Source: Streptomyces sp. V4I2
Lineage (GTDB): Bacteria; Actinomycetota; Actinomycetes; Streptomycetales; Streptomycetaceae
DNA length: 64,000 nucleotides
NCBI RefSeq assembly: GCF_030817655.1
Contig: NZ_JAUSZM010000003.1
Span: forward strand, 5,394,001-5,458,000
Direction: 5' to 3'
Part shown: one piece after another, positions 1 to 8,029 of the stretch
Numbering within the stretch: the first letter of the stretch is position 1
Layout of the letters: each line of letters starts with the position of its first letter
Made by a program: the position numbers and the translations under genes
The notes under the pieces: model-generated
The model's input: the letters and a program-made list of their open reading frames with translations, nothing else
The model's database searches: none
Told to the model about the DNA's origin: nothing

Positions 1-807
1 AACGGCGACGGCAGGGCGGAGCGCTTCTACCTGGCCGGCCCCACCGACGGCGACATCCGCGGCCCGGTGGACCTCGACAGCGGGGCCCCCGACGCCGAGA
101 ACTCCCGCGAGACCTGGCCCGTCGAACTGCCCTACGCCGACGGCCACGCGGGCCGGATCGGCGACCTCAACGGCGACGGCTACGGCGACCTGGTCACCGG
201 CGTCGCGGGCGACCAGTCCTACTTCAACACTCCCGGCGCCGCCCGCAAGGGCGGCGAGATCCAGGTCCTGTACGGCAGCGCCCAGGGCATCACCGCCGCT
301 CACAAGCCCAAGGTCTTCCACCAGGACACGGCAGGCGTCCCCGGCACCGCGGAGTGGGGCGACCGGTTCGGCCAGTCGCTGAGCCTCGGCGACGTGAACG
401 CCGACGGCTACACGGACGTCCTCGTCGGCTCCCCCGAGGAAGCCGTCGGCACCCGCGCCTCGGCGGGCGCGGCCGTCCTGCTGCGCGGCTCCGCCACCGG
501 CCTGACCACCGCCAAGGCGGCCGGCTACACCCAGGACACGGCGAACGTCCCCGGCGCCGCCGAGACCGGCGACGGGTTCGGCGCCGCCGTCCACCTCGCC
601 GACCTCAACAAGGACGGCAGGGCCGAGACCGTGGTCGGCGCCCCCACCGAGAACAGCGACGGCTGCCTCTGGATCGCCCGCGGCTCGAGTGCCGGCCCCG
701 TCCTGAAGGGCTCGGTCAGCCTCTGCGGCAAGAGCGCCGGCATCACCGTGCGCGGCGTGAAGGGGTACTTCGGCGCGGCGCTGACCAGCCCTCACGTGGA
801 GAGCTGA
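1..807 (+). CDS. FG-GAP repeat protein (5' end outside window)
   Basis: C-terminal 268 residues of a repeat protein; the frame is open from base 1, so the start lies upstream. It carries repeated integrin-alpha-like FG-GAP/VCBS blades with aspartate-rich calcium-binding loops, seen as DLNGDGYGDL, DVNADGYTDV and DLNKDGRAET, separated by GDRFGQSL/GDGFGAAV-type segments. Such proteins are usually secreted beta-propellers in Streptomyces; the signal peptide would be outside the window. There is no enzyme domain in the visible part. Partner and function are unknown. Confidence 0.85.
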   Translation, partial: NGDGRAERFYLAGPTDGDIRGPVDLDSGAPDAENSRETWPVELPYADGHAGRIGDLNGDGYGDLVTGVAGDQSYFNTPGAARKGGEIQVLYGSAQGITAAHKPKVFHQDTAGVPGTAEWGDRFGQSLSLGDVNADGYTDVLVGSPEEAVGTRASAGAAVLLRGSATGLTTAKAAGYTQDTANVPGAAETGDGFGAAVHLADLNKDGRAETVVGAPTENSDGCLWIARGSSAGPVLKGSVSLCGKSAGITVRGVKGYFGAALTSPHVES

Positions 808-820
808 GGCGCACAGGGGC

Positions 821-1426
821 ATGATCGGGGTCATGGACGTCACTCTTCACCTCGCCCAGGACCCCGAGGCCGACGAGATCCTCGGGCGCTCCCCGCTCGC
901 CGCTCTGGTCGGGATGCTGCTGGACCAGCAGGTTCCGATGGAGTGGGCGTTCAAGGGGCCCCGCACGATCGCGGACCGGCTCGGCGCCGACGACCTGGAC
1001 GCGCACGAGATCGCCGCACAGGACCCGGAGGCCTTCGCCGCGCTCCTGTCGGAGAAGCCGGCCGTGCACCGCTACCCGGGGTCGATGGCCAAGCGCGTCC
1101 AGCAGCTGTGCCAGTACCTCGTCGAGCACTACGACGGGAACGCCGAGCTCGTCTGGAAGGGCGTGGCCGACGGCCCGGAACTGCTGCGACGCCTCGGGGA
1201 GCTGCCCGGCTTCGGCAAACAGAAGGCACAGATCTTCCTCGCGCTGCTCGGCAAGCAGCTCGGCGTGCGGCCCAAGGGCTGGCGCGAGGCCGCCGGCGCC
1301 TACGGCGAGCCGAAGTCCTTCCGTTCCGTCGCCGACATCACCGGCCCCGAGTCGCTGACCAAGGTCCGCGCGCACAAGCAGGAGATGAAGGCGGCGGCGA
1401 AGACCGCGAAGGCCGCCGGGAAGTAG
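821..1426 (+). CDS. HhH-GPD family base-excision DNA glycosylase
   Basis: A protein of about 200 residues of the HhH-GPD (endonuclease III-like) superfamily, expected to act in base-excision repair. The helix-hairpin-helix is visible as LGELPGFGKQKAQIFLALLG at about residues 126-145. It is shorter than Nth and has no C-terminal cysteine cluster for an iron-sulfur centre. ATG at 821 gives the longest product, but ATG at 833 (protein starting MDVTLHLAQ) is an equally good start because the AGGGG upstream is only one base from the first ATG. It follows the FG-GAP gene in the same direction by 13 bases. Substrate specificity cannot be read from the sequence. Confidence 0.8.
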   Translation: MIGVMDVTLHLAQDPEADEILGRSPLAALVGMLLDQQVPMEWAFKGPRTIADRLGADDLDAHEIAAQDPEAFAALLSEKPAVHRYPGSMAKRVQQLCQYLVEHYDGNAELVWKGVADGPELLRRLGELPGFGKQKAQIFLALLGKQLGVRPKGWREAAGAYGEPKSFRSVADITGPESLTKVRAHKQEMKAAAKTAKAAGK

Positions 1427-1530
1427 CGCCGCCATACGGGTGGCCCGGCGGGCCCGGGATGTAGGCCGAGCGGGCGGTTCTCGCCGCCGGTGGGATGAAT
1501 CGCGTACGCCGCACGGGGAGATGACTTCCC

Positions 1531-1875
1531 GTGAGCACCGCCGCACGAACAGCCCTCGGACCCGCCCGTCGGCGTGCCTGGCTGCGGGTGCTCGTCCTGC
1601 TGCTCGCCCTGTTCGTGCCGGGCGCGCACGCGGGCGCACAGACGGTCCCCGCCTCCGCGGTGGCGGCCGAGGGCGGCTCGGCGGTCTTCGAGTACGACGT
1701 CCTGGACACCGTGCTGCGACCGGTCACCCGGGGATCCGGCCGTCCCGTCGCACCGCTGCGGCCCGCGCCCTTCCCGCAGGCGCCGCCCGCCACCCCGGCC
1801 GCCCGGCCCCTGCCCGTGCCGCCGCGCACCCCGCCCGCTCTGCGTGCCCTGCGTTCGGTGGTCCTGCGCTGCTGA
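1531..1875 (+). CDS. Small secreted or membrane-anchored Pro/Ala-rich protein
   Basis: 114 residues from a GTG start. An Arg-rich N-terminus leads into a hydrophobic segment (about residues 18-35, WLRVLVLLLALFVPGAHA) that looks like a signal peptide or anchor. The rest is Pro/Ala/Arg-rich and ends in VLRC. No domain is recognised. Third-position GC and the hydrophobic leader support coding, but the product is low complexity. Confidence 0.5.
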   Translation: MSTAARTALGPARRRAWLRVLVLLLALFVPGAHAGAQTVPASAVAAEGGSAVFEYDVLDTVLRPVTRGSGRPVAPLRPAPFPQAPPATPAARPLPVPPRTPPALRALRSVVLRC

Positions 1876-1919
1876 CAGAACCGGCTCCCGCCCTCCGGTC
1901 CGTCAGCACGACGCAAGGA

Positions 1920-1954
1920 AACCGAGAACCGAGAACCGAGAACCGAGAACCGAG
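1920..1954. repeat. Five tandem 7-bp repeats (AACCGAG)
   Basis: Five perfect head-to-tail copies of AACCGAG lie between the secreted-protein gene and the 40-residue gene at 1981. They fall in the probable 5' leader of the latter. The period of seven is not a multiple of three, so copy-number change would not preserve a reading frame. Function unknown; copy number may vary between strains. Confidence 0.9.
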
Positions 1955-1980
1955 AAACGCAGAGAACAAGGAACACCGAC

Positions 1981-2103
1981 ATGGCGATCGACCCGTACGC
2001 GGTCCTGCGCGCCCTCCTGCGCGCCGAGGCCGCCCGCAACGCACCGAAACCCGAGTCGAAGGAACCGAAGCCGCAGCGGCCCCCGAAGGAACAGGGCCGC
2101 TGA
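1981..2103 (+). CDS. Small basic hypothetical protein (40 aa)
   Basis: 40-residue frame beginning MAIDPYAVLRALLRAEAARN and ending in a Lys/Pro-rich tail (KPESKEPKPQRPPKEQGR). An AAGGA-type ribosome site lies about 8 bases before the ATG. Short charged proteins of this sort recur in Streptomyces but the function is unknown. Coding status rests on the ribosome site and amphipathic N-terminus only. Confidence 0.45.
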   Translation: MAIDPYAVLRALLRAEAARNAPKPESKEPKPQRPPKEQGR

Positions 2104-2324
2104 CCTCAGCGGAGGCGGAGGGCTCGCGAAGTCCTACCGCCTCCGCCGATCCAGGTGCCGATCCGGGCGGCCCGGCGCCTCGGAAGCGGCGGCAGGAGAA
2201 ACGGTTTCCCTGTCACTCATCTCAGACCCTCGTTCCCGTTTGCCCTGTTTTACGGCGTCTTTTCCAGCCCCGCACTCCGTCTCCATGGCTGCGCCCGGAA
2301 GGTCATGACCGGTAGGCTTTCCGT

Positions 2325-2621
2325 GTGATCTTCAAGCGCATCGGAAACGGCCGGCCGTACCCCGACCACGGCCGGGAAAGCACCCGGCAGTGGGCGGACG
2401 TCGCACCGCGCCCGGTCCGCCTCGATCAGCTGGTGACGACCAAGGGCCAGCTCGACCTGGAAACCCTGCTCGCCGAGGACTCCACGTTCTACGGCGACCT
2501 CTTCGCGCACGTCGTGAAGTGGCAGGGCGACCTGTATCTCGAGGACGGCCTGCACCGCGCGGTGCGCGCGGCGCTCCAGCAGCGCCAGGTGCTGCACGCG
2601 CGCGTGCTCGAACTCGACTGA
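2325..2621 (+). CDS. Conserved hypothetical protein, possible VapB-like antitoxin family
   Basis: 98 residues from GTG, starting MIFKRIGNGRPYPDHG and ending ARVLELD. The sequence VAPRPVRLDQLVTTKGQLDL followed by a compact alpha/beta region resembles a Streptomyces family that, from memory, automatic pipelines label type II VapB antitoxin. No toxin (PIN-domain) gene is adjacent, so an antitoxin role is doubtful. It sits just upstream of the LytR_C gene in the same direction. Confidence 0.65.
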   Translation: MIFKRIGNGRPYPDHGRESTRQWADVAPRPVRLDQLVTTKGQLDLETLLAEDSTFYGDLFAHVVKWQGDLYLEDGLHRAVRAALQQRQVLHARVLELD

Positions 2622-2720
2622 GCCGCCTGCCGGTAGCGGGTTGGCCCTTTCGGGTCCTCCCGCACCGCGTCCAATGATCATCTAGTAGGCATCATCGCCC
2701 GAGCGCACTACGCTGCGCTC

Positions 2721-3377
2721 ATGAGCATGCTGACTCCCCCCGGCATGGGCGGCCAGTACCGGATCAAGGGAGACAAGTACCCCCGCATGCGCCGGCCCCG
2801 GCGGCGCGGCAGGTTCCTGATCGGGCTGGTGGCCTCCGTCGCCGCGCTCGGACTGGTCGGCTGGGGCACCCTGCAGCTCATCGACGTCTTCACCGGCGGC
2901 GGCAAGAAGGCCGCCGCGGCCGGTTCCAAGGCGGACTGCGCCACCCGGGCGACCCCGTCGGCGTCGGCCTCCGCGTCCGCCGGCGGCGCGGCCGCGGTCA
3001 GGCCCTCCCAGATCACGGTCAACGTGTTCAACGCGACGCCCCGCAGCGGCCTCGCCAAGAAGACCGCGGACGAGCTGAAGAAGCGCGGCTTCAAGATCGG
3101 GGACGTCGGCAACGCGTCCAAGGAGTACGACAAGAAGGTCAAGGGCACCGGGGTACTCCTCGGCCCCACCTCCTCCCTGACCACCTCGCTGCCGGTCCTC
3201 GCGACCCAGCTCTCCACGGCCGAGCGCCGCACGGACGCCGCCCGCAAGGGCACCGCGCTCGACCTGGTCATCGGCAACGCCTTCAAGGACCTGAACAGCA
3301 AGGCGGACGCCGACAGGGCGCTGGCCAAGCTGGCCGCGCCCCAGCCGACGTCCACCGCGTCGAAGAAGAGTTGCTGA
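2721..3377 (+). CDS. LytR C-terminal domain membrane protein
   Basis: 218 residues. A basic cytoplasmic N-terminus (KYPRMRRPRRRGR) precedes one membrane helix at about residues 32-50. An Ala/Ser linker and a LytR_C domain follow at about 95-210 (ITVNVFNATPRSGLAKKTAD). LytR_C domains accompany cell-wall glycopolymer attachment proteins; here the LCP catalytic domain is absent, so it is probably an accessory envelope protein. It converges on upp with one base between the stop codons. Confidence 0.8.
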   Translation: MSMLTPPGMGGQYRIKGDKYPRMRRPRRRGRFLIGLVASVAALGLVGWGTLQLIDVFTGGGKKAAAAGSKADCATRATPSASASASAGGAAAVRPSQITVNVFNATPRSGLAKKTADELKKRGFKIGDVGNASKEYDKKVKGTGVLLGPTSSLTTSLPVLATQLSTAERRTDAARKGTALDLVIGNAFKDLNSKADADRALAKLAAPQPTSTASKKSC

Positions 3378-3378
3378 C

Positions 3379-4014
3379 CTACTCGGCCAGCCCGTACATC
3401 CGGTCCCCCGCGTCACCCAGGCCCGGCACGATGTAGCCGTGCTCGTTCAGGCGCTCGTCGACCGAGGCGGTGACGACCGTGACCGGGGTGCCCGCGAGCT
3501 CGCGCTCCATGACCTCGACGCCCTCGGGGGCGGCGAGCAGGACCACGGCGGTGACGTCGTCCGCGCCGCGCTTGATCAGCTCGCGGATCGCCGCGACCAG
3601 GGTGCCGCCGGTGGCGAGCATCGGGTCCAGGACGTACACCTGACGGCCGGAGAGGTCCTCCGGCATGCGCGTGGCGTACGTGGAGGCCTGGAGCGTCTCC
3701 TCGTCGCGGATCATGCCCATGAAGCCCACCTCGGCGGTGGGCAGCAGCCGGACCATGCCTTCCAGCATGCCGAGGCCCGCCCGCAGGATCGGGACGACCA
3801 GCGGGCGCGGATGGGAGAGCTTGACGCCCGTGGTCGAGGCGACCGGTGTGGTGAGGTCGACCTGCTCGGTACGCACGTCACGCGTGGCCTCGTAGGCGAG
3901 CAGGGTGACCAGCTCGTCGGCGAGACGGCGGAAGGTCGCGGAGTCGGTGCGCTGGTCGCGCAGCGTGGTGAGCTTGTGGGCGACCAGAGGGTGGTCGACG
4001 ACGTGGAGGCGCAT
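3379..4014 (-). CDS. upp: Uracil phosphoribosyltransferase
   Basis: 211 residues, the normal length for Upp. It makes UMP from uracil and PRPP in pyrimidine salvage. The PRPP-binding loop is VYVLDPMLATGGTLVAAI at about residues 124-141. The uracil-binding C-terminal region EHGYIVPGLGDAGDRMYG is present. The start MRLHVVDHPLVAHKLT matches the family. It is divergent from the small gene at 4122. Confidence 0.97.
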   Translation of the reverse strand: MRLHVVDHPLVAHKLTTLRDQRTDSATFRRLADELVTLLAYEATRDVRTEQVDLTTPVASTTGVKLSHPRPLVVPILRAGLGMLEGMVRLLPTAEVGFMGMIRDEETLQASTYATRMPEDLSGRQVYVLDPMLATGGTLVAAIRELIKRGADDVTAVVLLAAPEGVEVMERELAGTPVTVVTASVDERLNEHGYIVPGLGDAGDRMYGLAE

Positions 4015-4121
4015 GGCGCTAACAGTAACCGGGAACAGTGCCGCGCTCCGTTAACCCGTGCGTCGGCATCAAACCCCCCATCAGGGGGAACGTGGAAGGG
4101 ACGTACCAGGGTGGTGTACCT

Positions 4122-4316
4122 ATGCCTGACCTGCCTGACCGCGATACCCGACAGGACGCGTCGGCCGAACGGACCGACGCCGAGCGCCGACGCCGCCGCG
4201 CCCAGTTCCTGCGCGACCTCGCCGAGGCCCGCGAGCTGCGGGACCGGGTCCAGCCCCGCCGTGCCAAGACGGCCCGCCTGCGGCACGCGATGCGGATGCG
4301 GACGTTCCGCTGGTAG
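4122..4316 (+). CDS. Small Arg-rich hypothetical protein (64 aa)
   Basis: 64 highly charged residues beginning MPDLPDRDTRQDASAERTDA and ending RMRTFRW, predicted to be mostly helical. A GGTGG-like ribosome site lies upstream of ATG 4122. An upstream in-frame start at 4038 is possible but lies in the upp promoter region. Small proteins like this between upp and tadA are, from memory, conserved in Streptomyces. Function unknown. Confidence 0.6.
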   Translation: MPDLPDRDTRQDASAERTDAERRRRRAQFLRDLAEARELRDRVQPRRAKTARLRHAMRMRTFRW

Positions 4317-4675
4317 AAGGCTGCCGGTAAGGCCCCGGTAAGCCCCCGGCAAGGGCAGGGACACGCCGACCGGGCAGCCGAGTTGGAAGACCGCGGGGCC
4401 GTCGCGCGTTGTGCGGGTGGCCGTGCGCGGACGCTCAAGAAGGCCGCGTACGATCCGCTGTTGGCGGCAACGAGTGCGCTGGTGAGACCTCGACGGGCCC
4501 TCGGCTGCCATGAGATCGGCGGCAGCCGGACACACAGGGAGCCGAAGACGTCCCCTGAGCGCCATGTTTCTGCCACGATTCCGAGTGGGTGGGCTCGGAG
4601 CACAGCTCTCCCCGCCCACAGCCTCCGCCGGGGGGACCCCCAACCGGCACGCCTATGACCAGTGGGAGAGTCACG
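4317..4675. other. Intergenic region with Streptomyces-type hairpin repeat
   Basis: About 360 bases without a convincing gene. From 4606 to 4641 there is a C-run/G-run hairpin repeat (CTCTCCCCG ... CCGGGGGGACCCCC), related to copies at 17951 and 21647. It lies immediately before the ribosome site of the gene at 4676. Nothing else was recognised. Confidence 0.6.
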
Positions 4676-5215
4676 GTGTACTTCGCCGCACTGCTCGCGC
4701 GCACCGAAGACGGGTGGGAAGCGAGCGACACAGAGCTCGACGATGTGGAGACCCTGTCGGATCTGGCCGACCTGGCCCGGGAAGCCTCTCCCGACGAGGA
4801 CACGGTGCTCGTGCTGATCGAGCAGGAGGACGCCTGGTTCGGCGTCGTCCGCATCGACGGTGAGGAGGACCCGCGTATCTACGTCTCGGACGCCGCAGCC
4901 GCCGCCCGCAGTTCGTACGGCGAGATCCTGCTCACCGACGAACTGCTCGGCAGGGATCCGGACGACGACGAGCCCGACCTGGACGCCCTCGACCTCGACG
5001 GCACCGAGGACGGCGAGGCCGAGGACGAGGAGGACGAGGAGGAGGCAGCGACCGCCGGCCCCGGCGAACTCGTGCCGCACGGCCCCGTCGGCGACATCCA
5101 GATCCTGGACGACCTCGGCGTCAGCGAGAAGGAGCTGAAGTCGCTGTCGGAGGACGCGGTCACCGAGATCGCCGAGGCCCTCGGCGCCTCGGAGGTCCTG
5201 GAGGCCGTCCGCTGA
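4676..5215 (+). CDS. tRNA adenosine deaminase-associated protein
   Basis: 179 residues from GTG 4676, chosen because GGGAGAG precedes it by six bases and the product then begins at the folded region (YFAALLARTEDGWEAS). An in-frame ATG at 4655 and an earlier one at 4589 extend into the hairpin repeat. A very acidic Asp/Glu stretch lies at about residues 100-125, then a C-terminal helical segment. It is immediately upstream of tadA, the arrangement that gave the family its name; its biochemical role is unknown. Confidence 0.8.
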   Translation: MYFAALLARTEDGWEASDTELDDVETLSDLADLAREASPDEDTVLVLIEQEDAWFGVVRIDGEEDPRIYVSDAAAAARSSYGEILLTDELLGRDPDDDEPDLDALDLDGTEDGEAEDEEDEEEAATAGPGELVPHGPVGDIQILDDLGVSEKELKSLSEDAVTEIAEALGASEVLEAVR

Positions 5216-5271
5216 CCTCACCGACCGCGGGACCGACACCCGACCCGGTACGCGACCGCTGGCGGGCCGCG

Positions 5272-5697
5272 ATGCGGCTCGCCCTGGACGAGGCCGGGCG
5301 GGCCGGCGCGGACGTGCCGGTGGGCGCGGTCGTACTGGGCCCGGACGGCACGACCGTGCTCGCGGCCGGACACAACGAACGCGAGGTCACCGGCGACCCG
5401 ACCGCGCACGCGGAGGTGCTGGCGGTCCGCCGGGCCGCCGCCGCGCTGGGCGAATGGCGGCTGACCGGCTGCACCCTCGTCGTGACGCTGGAGCCCTGCA
5501 CCATGTGCGCGGGCGCGATCGTGCAGTCCCGGGTGGACCGGGTGGTCTACGGCGCCCGCGACGAGAAGGCGGGCGCGGCCGGCTCCCTCTGGGACGTCGT
5601 CCGCGACCGGCGGCTCAACCACCGCCCCGAGGTGATCGAAGGCGTGCTCGCCGAGGAGTGCGCCGGGCTCCTCACCGACTTCTTCCGTTCCCGCTGA
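5272..5697 (+). CDS. tadA: tRNA(adenine34) deaminase
   Basis: Converts A34 to inosine in tRNA-Arg(ACG), the tRNA encoded at 39913 in this window. The zinc/catalytic motifs are HAEV at about residues 44-47 and PCTMCAGA at about 75-82. The first ATG is 5272 (MRLALDEAGRAGADVPVG). An extra 20 in-frame codons upstream read as plausible protein (DPVRDRWRAAM) and reach a CTG overlapping the stop of the previous gene, so the true start may be non-canonical. ATG 5272 gives 141 residues, somewhat shorter than many TadA proteins. Confidence 0.93.
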   Translation: MRLALDEAGRAGADVPVGAVVLGPDGTTVLAAGHNEREVTGDPTAHAEVLAVRRAAAALGEWRLTGCTLVVTLEPCTMCAGAIVQSRVDRVVYGARDEKAGAAGSLWDVVRDRRLNHRPEVIEGVLAEECAGLLTDFFRSR

Positions 5698-5772
5698 CGG
5701 GCGTCGCGGACCGGGAGCGGACCCGGGAAACGGATTTCAAACCACGCCGCACCTTGCTGTAAGGTCTCCCTC

Positions 5773-5857
5773 GGTAGCGTGTCCGAGCGGCCGAAGGAGC
5801 TCGCCTCGAAAGCGAGTGTGGCGCAAGTCACCGAGGGTTCAAATCCCTCCGCTACCG
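5773..5857 (+). tRNA. tRNA-Ser(CGA)
   Basis: Class II cloverleaf. The acceptor stem GGTAGCG/CGCTACC, an anticodon stem CTCGC/GCGAG around loop CTCGAAA (anticodon CGA), a long variable arm and TTCAAAT in the T-loop are all present. The CCA end is not encoded. A strong hairpin follows at 5868, and a decayed integrase lies next to it on the other strand. Confidence 0.95.
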
Positions 5858-5867
5858 CAGGTAGATG

Positions 5868-5895
5868 AGGGGCCCGGTCCGATGGACCGGGCCCT
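5868..5895 (+). terminator. Hairpin terminator after tRNA-Ser(CGA)
   Basis: An 11-bp perfect stem GGGCCCGGTCC/GGACCGGGCCC with loop GAT lies ten bases after the tRNA. There is no strong U-tract, as is usual in Streptomyces. Confidence 0.75.
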
Positions 5896-5904
5896 TCGTG
5901 CTCT

Positions 5905-6236
5905 TCCGTCTCAGTCTCCGTCTCAGTTGCGCCATTCGGCCGCCCTGAGCCTCGGCGTGGACGTGTTCTCCGTGTGGTCTCGGTCGAGCAGGGCAAAACG
6001 GTGCTGCCCCGGCCAAGTCCGGTGAGATTGCGGCTCGTCGTAGTCCGCCCGGGGTGATGTGCCCCGCCCGGTCGGCGTAGCGAGGCCATCCTTCGTCCGT
6101 CCATTCCGCGCCAGCCGCCGCACGTTCGTCCTGCTGCGAGGGCGGGCGGCGCGACGGCCCACCGTGCGGCGTTCCGGCAGTCGTCCGCCGCACGCAAGAG
6201 CCGCTGCGCCTCTTCGATGGTGTAGGGCTCCACCTC
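5905..6236 (-). pseudogene. Decayed phage/ICE tyrosine integrase fragment
   Basis: Recognisable integrase pieces appear in order but in different frames. First is EPYTIEEAQRLLRAA followed by RNAARWAVA, the segment before the catalytic-domain start. Next is QQDERAAAGAEWTDEGW in a second frame, then LATPTGRGTSPRADYDE in a third. The catalytic Arg and His-x-x-Arg/Tyr regions between or after these are missing. The remnant points towards tRNA-Ser(CGA), the usual placement of an integrase beside its attachment site. It is therefore the scar of an integrated element that has lost its 5' half and suffered indels. Confidence 0.65.
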
Positions 6237-6377
6237 CTCCTCGCCGACGCGGGGCGCCGCACCCGCGCCGACAGCACGGTCACCGAGCTGAAGCCGAGGG
6301 ACGAGGAGGAGGCCCGCCGCGTGCCGGCGGAGGACTTCGGCATCGAGGCGCCCAAGGGCCTGAGGCTATTGAGGTGA
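6226..6377 (+). pseudogene. Possible 3' gene remnant
   Basis: A plus-strand frame with protein-like charge pattern (DSTVTELKPRDEEEARRVPA, then EDFGIEAPKGLRLLR and stop at 6375) has no start of its own, because upstream it runs into the antisense of the integrase fragment. It may be the tail of a gene truncated when the element decayed. Family not recognised. Confidence 0.22.
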
Positions 6378-7235
6378 GGGCGGCCGGGTCGTGGTGGCGG
6401 CCCCGCCCACGCGGGCCTCGAAGCACTCGCGTTCGCCGTCGGCCGACGCGGGCCGGAAGCAGGCCCGGACGGTGCTGCCGGGACGGACTTCGGTCATCTC
6501 GGTATAGACGAACGTTGCCGCGTCGTCCTTGTTCCTGATGCGCACGTCGTGGGTCGGGCCGCCTGCCGTGACGTCCACCCGGTCGCCGATCTCGGTCCCC
6601 CAGGTCCGGGCCCAGCCGGCACCGCACTTCTTGCTGTGGCGCAGCTCGATGTGGGCGCCGGTGGCCGTGCGGTACGAGGCGAGGGTGTCGGGGCCGATGC
6701 CGCAGATCAGGCGCATCGGATCCCGGCCCTCGCAGGCGGCTCCGCGGCATTGGGGAGCGAGGGAGAACGGGACGGAGGCCGGTAGCGGCTCGGCCTCCTG
6801 AGCCTCCGAGTCCGGCAGCAGCAGGAACAGCAGGACCGCAACACCACCGACGATCACGGTGTACGCCGACGCCAGCACCACCAGGAGCCTGCTCCCGCCC
6901 AGTCGCCGCCGCCCGGTCCCGGCGGTCGGCGGCGACTCCTGAGGATGTGGCCGCGGCGAGTCGTCCGGGGGAGGGGCGGGTGCGGGGGCCACCGCGCGTC
7001 CGCTCCAGTGCGACTCGGCGATCTCCCACAGGGCCAGCAGCCGCCCGTCCGGTTCGTTCGCGAGCCGGCACAGTTCCCGTACGGCCTGGCGAGGAGGCAG
7101 GCCCTTGCCGTTGAGGTAACGCTCCCACGAGGACTTGCTGTACGCCGTTCGCTCCGCCAGCGCCGCCAGGCTCAGCCCCGCACCGGCCCGCAGCTCCCGC
7201 AGCGCCGCGGCCAGCCGAGTGTGTTCCGCGGTCAC
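6366..7235 (-). CDS. XRE-like HTH membrane protein with DUF2690 domain
   Basis: 289 residues. The N-terminal helix-turn-helix (about 5-60: LSLAALAERTAYSKSSWERY) is followed by a Pro-rich linker and one membrane helix at about 130-152. The outer C-terminal part matches DUF2690 (CRGAACEGRDPMRLICGIG, then HIELRHSKKCGAGWARTWG) with paired cysteines. GTG 7235 overlaps the stop of the upstream gene as GTGA, so the two are translationally coupled. This makes a transmembrane DNA-binding protein with an extracytoplasmic sensor-like domain. Ligand and targets are unknown. Confidence 0.82.
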   Translation of the reverse strand: MTAEHTRLAAALRELRAGAGLSLAALAERTAYSKSSWERYLNGKGLPPRQAVRELCRLANEPDGRLLALWEIAESHWSGRAVAPAPAPPPDDSPRPHPQESPPTAGTGRRRLGGSRLLVVLASAYTVIVGGVAVLLFLLLPDSEAQEAEPLPASVPFSLAPQCRGAACEGRDPMRLICGIGPDTLASYRTATGAHIELRHSKKCGAGWARTWGTEIGDRVDVTAGGPTHDVRIRNKDDAATFVYTEMTEVRPGSTVRACFRPASADGERECFEARVGGAATTTRPPSPQ

Positions 7236-8029
7236 GTGGTCGCCGTCTTCCGTAGGGCCTGCCAGGTGCGCGGGCCGATGACTCCGTCCACGACCAGCCC
7301 GCTCCGCTTCTGCATGCGCTCGACCGCTCGCCGCGTCTTCGGGCCGAAGACGCCGTCGATCTCCCCTGGCGCAGTGCCCGCCCGGCGCAGCAGGCACTGC
7401 GCCTCGGCCACTTCGAGCCCCACGTGGGTGTTGGACAGGGGAATGTCCGTGGTCCGGCTCAGGCCCGCGTACCAGCGGCCGTCGCGCTGCTCCAGCCGGC
7501 AGGTGTAGATGACCGGCACCAGGGACTCCGTCACAGTGGCCGGGGCCGCCACGACGGCATCGCTGCGGTCCCGCGCGAGCTGGGCACGGGCCTCGGTGAG
7601 CTGCATGGCCAGCAGGAGTGCCGCGGTGACGGACAGCCCCGAGACCACGGCTCCCACCGTGACCGCGACGCGCAGGTGACGCCCGTACGGCTGCTGCTCC
7701 GTGAGGGTGTGTGCCGGTGTCGCGGCGAGGTCCTCGGGGGCGTCGGTAGTGACCGCCCTTCCCTCCGCCCAGCGTTGGGCGGCGATCTCGTGCATCAACA
7801 GCAACCGGGCCGGATCGTCACCGCCGATGCGGGCCATCGCCTCGACGGCCTCCCGGGGCGGCAGAGACCTGCCGTTCAGATACCGCTGCCACGACTTCGC
7901 GCTGTACCCGGTCTTCGCGGTCAGCTGACGCGTGCTCAGTTCGCTGCGGTCCTTCATTCCGCGCAGTCGCACGATCAACTGGTGGACGTGTGGATGCAGT
8001 TCTGCGGGCAGTTCCTTCCAGCGCGACAC
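7232..8029 (-). CDS. XRE-like HTH membrane protein with peptidoglycan-binding domain
   Basis: 265 residues. The HTH at about 20-75 (LSTRQLTAKTGYSAKSWQRY) is closely similar to that of the downstream gene. One membrane helix is at about 133-157. The C-terminal PG_binding_1-type domain is at about 195-262 (EIDGVFGPKTRRAVERMQ, then VVDGVIGPRTWQALR). GTG 8029 is preferred over ATG 8092 because GGGGGAAAG lies five bases upstream. It is coupled to the DUF2690 gene by a 4-base overlap. The layout suggests a cell-wall-sensing one-component regulator; this is inference. Confidence 0.83.
   Translation of the reverse strand: MSRWKELPAELHPHVHQLIVRLRGMKDRSELSTRQLTAKTGYSAKSWQRYLNGRSLPPREAVEAMARIGGDDPARLLLMHEIAAQRWAEGRAVTTDAPEDLAATPAHTLTEQQPYGRHLRVAVTVGAVVSGLSVTAALLLAMQLTEARAQLARDRSDAVVAAPATVTESLVPVIYTCRLEQRDGRWYAGLSRTTDIPLSNTHVGLEVAEAQCLLRRAGTAPGEIDGVFGPKTRRAVERMQKRSGLVVDGVIGPRTWQALRKTATT

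Noticed and set aside
2325..2621. Toxin-antitoxin module
   Set aside because: Only a weak VapB-like label can be argued; no PIN-domain or other toxin gene is adjacent.
5547..6233. A single 228-codon minus-strand gene
   Set aside because: Only its first 28 codons resemble integrase; after that the frame shifts away from the family and runs antisense through the tRNA and tadA, so it was annotated as a relic instead.
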